Shown here piece after piece: positions 57,401 to 64,000 of a stretch of 64,000 bases of DNA (positions within the stretch are counted from its first letter, which is position 1; each line of letters begins with the position of its first letter). The translations under genes were made by a program, and so were the position numbers. This DNA comes from Coriaria nepalensis (lineage: Eukaryota > Streptophyta > Magnoliopsida > Cucurbitales > Coriariaceae), in contig CP114486.1 in assembly GCA_027186245.1 (NCBI GenBank), positions 8,880,501 through 8,944,500 on the forward strand. Direction: 5' to 3'. A model generated the notes under the pieces. That model was not told the DNA's origin. It made no database searches and was given only the letters and a program-made list of their open reading frames with translations.

Positions 57401-59189
57401 CAACAAAGTATGTTATCAGCACAGTCAAACCTGTCCCTTAAAGTTCCGAGCATGCCAAACCTTCCGTGTAAGTTCTCCAAACCGTTGAACAAGTGGAGAT
57501 TTGCAGTGCTGAAAGTTCTCGGGGATAAGGAAAAAGTTCCGTAATGGAGTAACTCTCATTAAAGATTGAATTGTAACATTTACGAAATCTGTCTCCTTGA
57601 TGTTGTTCAGCCCTACCTAAGGTTTGGCAAAGATCATGGTTAACAGTAGTTTATTGTTTATCTCATAAAAATCATAAAAAATAAAAAATACAGTTGGTTA
57701 GTAGTTACCATTCCTGGGAGATAGTCAGAGCCATCAAGCGCCCTAGACCATTGCCTGTTCTTGTCAAGCTGTTGAACTTGCTCCTTGATAAACCTGCACA
57801 ATAATGTAGTCAAATTTTAAAATTTTAAAAAAGCAAGAACCAAATTAAAGAATAAAAGATGAAATACATGCCACAAGTAGAAGGAACCAAGATTATTTAA
57901 TTAATCAATCACTAAAACCAAAATGAGAACAGATTTTCCTAGGCAATGTGATAAAATGAAATTTTGTTGGGTTACTTTATACTTCCTTAGTTATGGGTGC
58001 ATTTGGGCTCTAATCAGATAAGATTCTATGGTCCCTAACAAAATATATTTTAGCTAATCTATGTGAGCCCAAACTGAAATTTTGGGTTGAAACTGGAAAA
58101 CAAATGAGAATATAAGTTCAGGGCCCAAACTCTACAGAAATTTTCACCCAAAAAGAAATTCCAGATATTTTTTGGTGAGTATTTCTCACATTTATCCCTT
58201 CATTAATCTAAACCTCACCCTTAATATCAAACCTAATTCAAGAGAACTTAGTCCTATGCTGCATCAAAAACCATCCGTAATTGGGTCATTTCCCAAACTA
58301 TATATCAAGCAAACAATCAATCACATATACAACCCTCAACCATCAGATAAGATACAATCTGACAAAAAACAAAAACCACCACATAAACAAAAGACACTTA
58401 GAAGATGGATAAGTGAAGGTGAAAGTAGACAAGTAGTGCCATTATGTAAACCTTGGGTTCAGAACATGCCGAATATCATCTAAGGAAGGATCATTGATCT
58501 CATATCCATCAGGGAGGCAATAAACTTTCTCGGTCTGAAGATTGATATAGACATGGTGACCTGCTTCAAGACTATGAGTATAAGCATGGGATTTCCTCCC
58601 CCGCCCTTGATAATACTTGCCACATACCAAGCAGGCATAGACGTTCAAATTTGACAAAGAGACAGAACAAAACTTCTCAAAATCAAAATCCAAAACCTGC
58701 AAACAGTAACAGGAAACATGAAAAAACTTATACAAAGAAATTGTTTACAACATTAAGAAACAAATAAAATAAGTACCAACACTTATAATAGTAGCCTATT
58801 TATACATAAATATATCTCCGCAAGTACAGAAAATTGAATACCTGGCGATTAACAGTGTCAAGATAAGGACAGTCCTTGCGAACCTCTATCTCCCTGCTTT
58901 TCTTCGCTAGACCATGATCTTGTTCAACTGACCCATCATCATCATCACCATCCTCTTCTTCAGTAAATCTATGCTCATTTTTTTCAACTCTATACTCATT
59001 ATTTGTGTCTTTCTTATCATAATCTTCCTCATCTTCATCATCACCATAATTAAATCCGGGAAGATGACCATCTTCAGAAGCAGGGCGAAAAGCAGAAGGC
59101 GATGACTGCAGAGTAATTTTGTGCTGCTTTGACTCAGATTCTATCCCTCCCTCATACACCAGATCACCACTCCCTCTTTTTACCCTCAT
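54462..59189 (-). CDS. USP39: U4/U6.U5 tri-snRNP-associated protein, USP39/SAD1 type (9 exons)
   Basis: Exons: 59189-58842, 58696-58452, 57793-57709, 57616-57431, 57336-57169, 57065-56856, 55103-54932, 54824-54653, 54555-54462. They sum to 1680 bp, 559 residues, with an intact frame and GT/AG borders. An acidic N-terminus (to about residue 100) is followed by a ZnF-UBP domain with CPYLDTVNRQ, ACLVCGKYYQGRG, SHAYTHSLEAGHHVYINLQT and YCLPDGYEI. A USP-fold domain then runs from GLNNIKETDFVNV to the C-terminus LHVSETLPQMVALSEAYMQIYEQHQ. The usual catalytic Cys of the GLxNLGNTC box is Asp (KETDFVN), as in known USP39/Sad1 proteins, so it is a structural splicing factor and not a working deubiquitinase. 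It is expected in the nucleus, assisting tri-snRNP assembly. The largest intron is 55104-56855. Confidence 0.95.
55104..56855 (-). other. Long sixth intron of USP39/SAD1
   Basis: An intron of 1752 bp between the two parts of the USP domain. The open frames inside it (for example 55167-55502 on the plus strand) show no domain and look like chance. A purine-rich GAGGGTGGGGAGGGGG stretch lies near 56315. Confidence 0.75.
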
Positions 59190-60235
59190 TATTTGAAGTT
59201 AGCTGCTCATAAACACATGGAAAAATTTTAATTAGCAGGTTAGTCTAAAATATTCATTTGAAAAAATCTAAAGCTGGCTGACAGTTCTTTAGATTGGTCG
59301 TCTCAATCGAGTTGTACAGTAGGTTTAGACTTTAGTGTACTTAACGCTAAGGAAACAATAAATCACAATAATGGACCAAGTATGGAAATACTTGAACTAC
59401 CTAAGCTTCTTTGAGCTCAGGTTCATGAGTACAGTGAAGTTTGCGGTTGGCTCAAAAAATAACAAAAGGTAAGCTCAAGGTTTAGAAAACTCGATTAAGG
59501 TGAACATTGAGATTCAATGTGTTCCTTGTTTCCCAGATTCAAATCAAGCAAAGTACAAGGTAAAGTAAGACGGTGGATGATCGGGGAAACTGATAAGAAA
59601 AAAAATATATAGGAAGAAAAAGAAAAGACCGGCGAAGTGAGGGATACTTACCAGGAAATGGAATATTAAATTGAATGGTAGGCTGTAAGTCGGCAAGTCG
59701 GGTTTTGGTCAGCGGATGTACTTCGTATTAATCCCACTTGTTTTCAGCCAAACCTTTATAGACATATTATTGATGCTCTAAAATTTAATGCGTTTAAACT
59801 TTGAACCAAAAATAAAAATCTTCACAGGTTGTAGTGGAAGTTTGCCAACAAACTATTGAGAAATATCACCTTCAACATCTACTTTAAATTCCAATATCAA
59901 TGTTAAAAAACATACGGAAACAGAAAAAGAAAAAGAAAAGAAGCAATTTGTATCTGATCGCTGACAAACACCAAAGAGTTCTCAATCCTCTTCGACACAA
60001 ACCCTAAGAGGACTACAGGCTAAAGGACAAAACCTAGAGCAATTTTACTTGTTGACACTGGACATATGCAAAAATGAAAAAAGAAGAAAATAGAGAGAGA
60101 AAGGAACTTCACCAAGATTGAGAAGGACCGAAGTGACCGTCGGCTGCACAGCGGAGAGGACGTCGAACTGTGGCCGGAGAGTCGAAGAAGATGGAGAAGG
60201 AAGAGAGAGCGAAGAATCTTAACAAAAATTAAAAA
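59190..60235 (-). promoter_or_regulatory. 5' leader region of USP39/SAD1
   Basis: On the gene strand, 60235-60115 is CT-rich (TCTTCGCTCTCTCTTCC-like), typical of a plant 5' UTR. A TATGAGCAG acceptor-like site lies 20 bp before the ATG, and a good donor (CTG then GTAAGTATC) lies at about 59651. This suggests at least one leader intron. The transcription start is not visible with certainty. Confidence 0.4.
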
Positions 60236-61499
60236 GTTGCTGATAAGTTGTTACTTAACGAGTAAGAATTTCCGGGCCCGGGCCGAGCCGCGGGCACTAA
60301 ATTAAGGTCCGGTCCTTATTCCTGGCCGGGCCTAGGCCCTAGCTCGGAAAACACGGGCTGGGCTTGGGTTTGAGTGGGTCATAAACGGGCTGGGATAATT
60401 GGGTTTAGGCTGGCCGAGTCCTATTGCTAGCGTTACTCTCGCTAAAACAAACATGAGTGAGAAAGGGACTATTATAATAACAAAACGGTGAAACTAACTA
60501 AATATTCAAAATTGTCTAAATTATAGTAAATATCTAAAATTTATTTTAATTATAATTAATATAAGAAATAATATTTAAATTATTATTAGAATATAATTTA
60601 AATTATTATTATTATTTATATGTTTCATTTATTTTTATCCAAAATAGATAATCATTTTAATTATTCGGATACTCAAAATAAGAAATTAGTTATTCCCTTC
60701 AAAGCATGTATCTTTCATATAAAATATAATGACTTATTCATTTATATGTAACTTTTTCCATAATGTTTAAATTTTTAAAAATATATTATGTAATTTTTCA
60801 AAAATTTAATTTAGAAAACCCTAAAACACAATGTCTTTTCTTATTCAAAATTATGTTTATTATGTATTCTTTCTATAACTAAAAAAATAACACGGAATCA
60901 CTTATTCTTATTCTCATCAGGGAATCGAACCAATCGCCTCTTAGTAAACACCAAACTATTTATAATAATAATGAATACTCAAAAATCAAACTTAAATTTT
61001 AATGAATCCCAATTTTTTAAATGGATCGGTCCCTAAAAAATAACTAAGCTAGATCCGACCCATAAAATACGAAAAATGTATTTTTATTTCTTAAATGACC
61101 CCTTAACTAATCAAAATGAATTTATTTGTTTTTTTAACCTTTTTTTTTTCTTTTTTTCATTTTTCCCCAAACATCAAACACCACAAATTTTCGATCAATC
61201 ATCGCCCACCGGCCACCACTACCGTTGCTGCCTCTCCTCTATGTTTCACAAAAAAAAAAGGGAAGGAAAAAAATCGGATCTAAACTTCATGAAGAAACCA
61301 TACCTATTCTAGTTCTTTGAACCCAAATCTAGGTTCTTCGAGTTGTTCGTGAAGAACCCAGGTCTAGTTCGTCATGAGGAACTCAGATCGAATTCTTCGC
61401 ATCATAATCTATCATGTTGTTGTTATTAGGTTGGAACTAAAATTTAATTATAGTATTGTCATGTTGTCGTTATTAGGTTAGAAATAGAAAATTGCATGC
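60236..61499. other. Intergenic; GC-rich segment then AT-rich DNA
   Basis: 60270-60420 is unusually GC-rich for the window, with repeated GGGCC/CGGGC words (for example GGGCCCGGGCCGAGCC). This may be a remnant of a hAT-type element. From 60470 on it is AT-rich. An open frame at 61076-61312 is low-complexity and rejected. Confidence 0.4.
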
Positions 61500-62445
61500 A
61501 TAATTAATTGTTTGTATACTTGATAGATTCCCAAACTTAGACATGCACTTGAAATCATGATCGGTGAGATCCAAGTTGGTTTAAGTCTAAGATCTAAATT
61601 ATTTATTGTCATAGGATTGTTTTGATGAGATAATGACACTTTTGACAGACTATTGCATGCACTATCATCTTCGGAAGAAGAGTGATATTCTTATAATCAT
61701 TTATATTATTAAACATCGGGATAGACATGTAGTTGATTAGTAGAGACTTAAATCACTAAATGTAATCTTGAAAAAAGTTCAATGATAATTATATTAATTG
61801 TTAATGAGTTTTTTCAGTGACTATGATACTTGTGATGTTCAGACCCGAAATAATTACAACACTGAGATATAAGATATCATGTTTTCACATCGCTCCACGT
61901 GGTCTTAACCAAGGCCATTAAGAGGGTGAACTATTGGACATGTGTTCGAGTATATACGGTTTATAAGGTGACAAGATGACATTCATCCCCTATATATTAG
62001 TAGATGTAGTTCTATGAATAAATATAACTTAAGCAATGAAGAAAATCTTTGGCTAAAATAGTATGATATAAAATGAATTTTCTATAAATATATTGTCTAG
62101 TTATATAAGAGCTTATATAATTCATAAGAAAAGTCTTATAGAGTTTAACAGTTAAACCATGCTCTATAATTTTCTAGAAACATAAATAGATGGAAAGATC
62201 AATCTAGTACGATAATAGTCATTTATTGTTCTTGTTGAGGTTGCTCATACTTCTCATTATATGGGTAACCCAAATGCCTTACTAAAGGCCAATGTAGGTA
62301 TAGTGATTTAAGTTAATTAAGTATTTCAATGTCAAATGGTCCATTCAAATGAATAGATAAATCTAACAAGTTGTTGTGGATCTCACCTACCGACATAATG
62401 TAGAACATCCGGTCACACATATAAAAGTTGATTAGACCTTAAATG
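61500..62445 (+). repeat. Dispersed LTR-like repeat, copy E (most diverged)
   Basis: It has the same orientation as copy D. Landmarks: a TTGTCATAGGAT block near 61595, GATATAAGATATCATG near 61866 and CATAATGTAGAACATCCGGTCA near 62393. The LTR-like region may continue to about 63150, with a TATA-like CTTATAAAAAG at about 62770. Confidence 0.5.
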
Positions 62446-62805
62446 AATTCTCAGATAAATCTATTCAATTAGAATAATATTAATTGGACAAGAAAATTTT
62501 AATGAATCAAGATTTAATGAATTTTTAGTCAAATATTTTTTGAATAAAAAATAAGTTCAGTTGGTTAATAAAGTGTTAATGGGCTTAATAGAGGTCCAAA
62601 TTAAAGTATATATTTTACCAGCTAAATTTTAACATTAACTTGGAATAATAAAATTTTATTTTAATTTTTAAAAAATGGAAATTAAAAAATACTTTTGGGT
62701 ACCCTAACGCAGTTAAAAATTAATCGGACTTTAGAAGCTCACTTGGACTAAGCCCAAGGACTCGTATCCCTTATAAAAAGAACACAAGCAAATCTTAGGG
62801 AATCC

Positions 62806-62893
62806 AAATCAATGAGAATAGAACCTATGAGACATGGTTATAATACCCCTAATCAATGAGAATAGAACCTATGAGACATGATTATAACACTCC
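62806..62893 (+). repeat. Direct repeat of about 42 bp, two units
   Basis: The block AATCAATGAGAATAGAACCT, followed by ATGAGACATGnTTATAA, occurs at about 62807 and again at about 62850. The second unit is also the left arm of the hairpin described next. Confidence 0.9.
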
Positions 62894-63003
62894 TGTGAGA
62901 GGAGATAGTGGGATTGTTGCGGGACCCATATATGGGTCCCACTACATCCCTCTAACATGGGTGTTACACCTCTGTCTCATAGGATCCATTCTCCTAATCA
63001 AGC
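62850..63003. repeat. Foldback around a perfect 20-bp palindrome
   Basis: GGGACCCATATATGGGTCCC at 62921-62940 is a perfect palindrome. On each side an imperfect arm of about 70 bp pairs with the other, for example CCTATGAGACA on the left with TGTCTCATAGG on the right and TAACAC with GTGTTA. A transcript across it would form a long hairpin. The function is unknown. Confidence 0.82.
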
Positions 63004-64000
63004 CTTACCACACATAAAGAGAAGAGAGAGAGAGAGTGCACTGTCTCTAAAAAATGAAAAACCTCATCTTTCTATTTTTTACTTCCTTCTCCGAGTTCAA
63101 TCTCAACTCTTGAGATTGAACACTGAATTTGTTGGGCATGTGGTGCCTTAAAAGCATGTGATGATTACTATTTTAATGAAATTAATAAAAGTAATATTTT
63201 TCTATATAATTATTATGAATATATTATTATTGAATAATATGTATAAATATTAGAAAATTTCAAATTCATTTATGCGATTATAATCTTGTATTGGTACGAG
63301 AGGATTAAGAATATAAATAATAAATTAAATTATCTGCAATATATTAGATTATAGAATTTTTAATTAATGGTTGTTAGTACGGTCTGCTAGCATCATGACT
63401 ATAAATGATCTAGATTCGGATCACTGATATAAATAGACATTTTAGTGGAAATGCTTTATATAATTGGATTATATATGATATGACTTAATATGAATTAATT
63501 CTTTATTAAAATATTGTTTGCTATAAAGAATTAAATTTATATCAATAGATGATCATATGCATATCAATCTGAATTCTTAGTGGTCATGAACTCATATTTA
63601 TATCAACTGGATTTTTTGATTCACTCATCACGGTTTATTTATAAAACATGCTAAAGACTGTGATTCAACGGTTTACGTAAGATTGTGTAAGGCTGTGAAG
63701 TAATTTGGAGGAGAATGAAGTATGACGTAGTTGATTCAAGGCACCAGAATTATAGAATGAAGAAGTGAAGATGAAAAAATAAGAATCATTTATTTGTCGT
63801 GACCTAAACTCTTATAATGTAGAATGAAGATTATGGTAATGTAGTTACACTTGATTTGTCTGAAGGAAGGGCATGAAGAACCGATTTGCATAGTGGAGTC
63901 AACCCTTTTCACGGAGAGAAAGGAAAGAACATAAATTAACCAAAATGAGAGACCCTATTTCAAATTCCGGTTTCTTAAAATCGGCCCATCCGAACGACCT
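63004..64000. other. Repeat-derived or intergenic DNA, no gene seen
   Basis: A short GA repeat (AGAGAGAGAGAGAG) lies at about 63020-63037. A TGTTGGGCATGTGG sequence near 63130 resembles an LTR start. The rest is AT-rich without recognised coding. Confidence 0.4.

Noticed and set aside
1..64000. tRNA, rRNA, CRISPR array or biosynthetic cluster
   Set aside because: None was seen on reading. The genes are unrelated to each other and the repeats are retroelement or MITE in type. A tRNAscan or Rfam search would be needed to exclude small RNA genes.

Overview
The window looks like nuclear DNA from a eudicot plant, most likely woody. Four genes are close matches to plant families, all have spliced AT-rich introns with GT/AG borders, and the space between them is filled with decayed copia and gypsy LTR retrotransposons, LTR-like repeats and small inverted-repeat elements. 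No bacterial, plasmid, phage or CRISPR feature is present. The species cannot be fixed from the sequence alone.

Layout. 1-8.1 kb is repeat territory: a partial LTR with a tRNA-Met-type primer site, three degenerate leader repeats, a long dispersed repeat and a decayed gypsy pol fragment. 8.13-25.76 kb (minus strand) is a complete 13-exon COP1 gene (706 codons before the stop). Two of its introns carry retrotransposons: a 2.13-kb gag-only LTR element with a 5-bp target duplication in intron 11, and about 5.8 kb of fused copia sequence in intron 9. Two more introns each hold a related MITE. 26.4-29.8 kb holds a second dispersed-repeat copy and an LTR plus gag of a gypsy element. 30.56-32.97 kb (minus) is a complete four-exon DUF3537 gene, a seven-helix membrane protein of the plant gustatory-receptor-like family. 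34.4-35.9 kb is a gypsy gag fused to an LTR. 36.3-37.2 kb (plus) is a decayed S-like RNase (RNase T2) gene. 38.1-38.6 kb is a small intronless gene of unknown function. 39.2-42.2 kb is a gypsy LTR plus protease/reverse transcriptase remnant. 43.78-45.02 kb (plus) is a complete two-exon early nodulin-like (phytocyanin) gene. 46.4-54.4 kb is repeats, coding debris and a 684-bp foldback element with a 9-bp target duplication. 54.46-59.19 kb (minus) is a complete nine-exon gene for the splicing factor USP39/SAD1. 60.2-64 kb is repeats, including a strong hairpin around a perfect 20-bp palindrome.

The genes do not form a pathway or cluster. COP1 is the RING/WD40 ubiquitin ligase of light signalling; USP39/SAD1 is a protease-dead pre-mRNA splicing protein; the nodulin-like protein is a GPI-anchored cell-surface protein; the DUF3537 protein is a predicted membrane receptor or channel. 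Exon borders were assigned by eye from reading-frame continuity and family similarity. In all four spliced genes the exon lengths add up to an intact frame. I did not find a convincing new multi-gene system. The best leads are the divergent COP1 copy, the RNase T2 relic with its active-site histidines replaced, the gag-only retroelement, the fused copia element and the two foldback structures.
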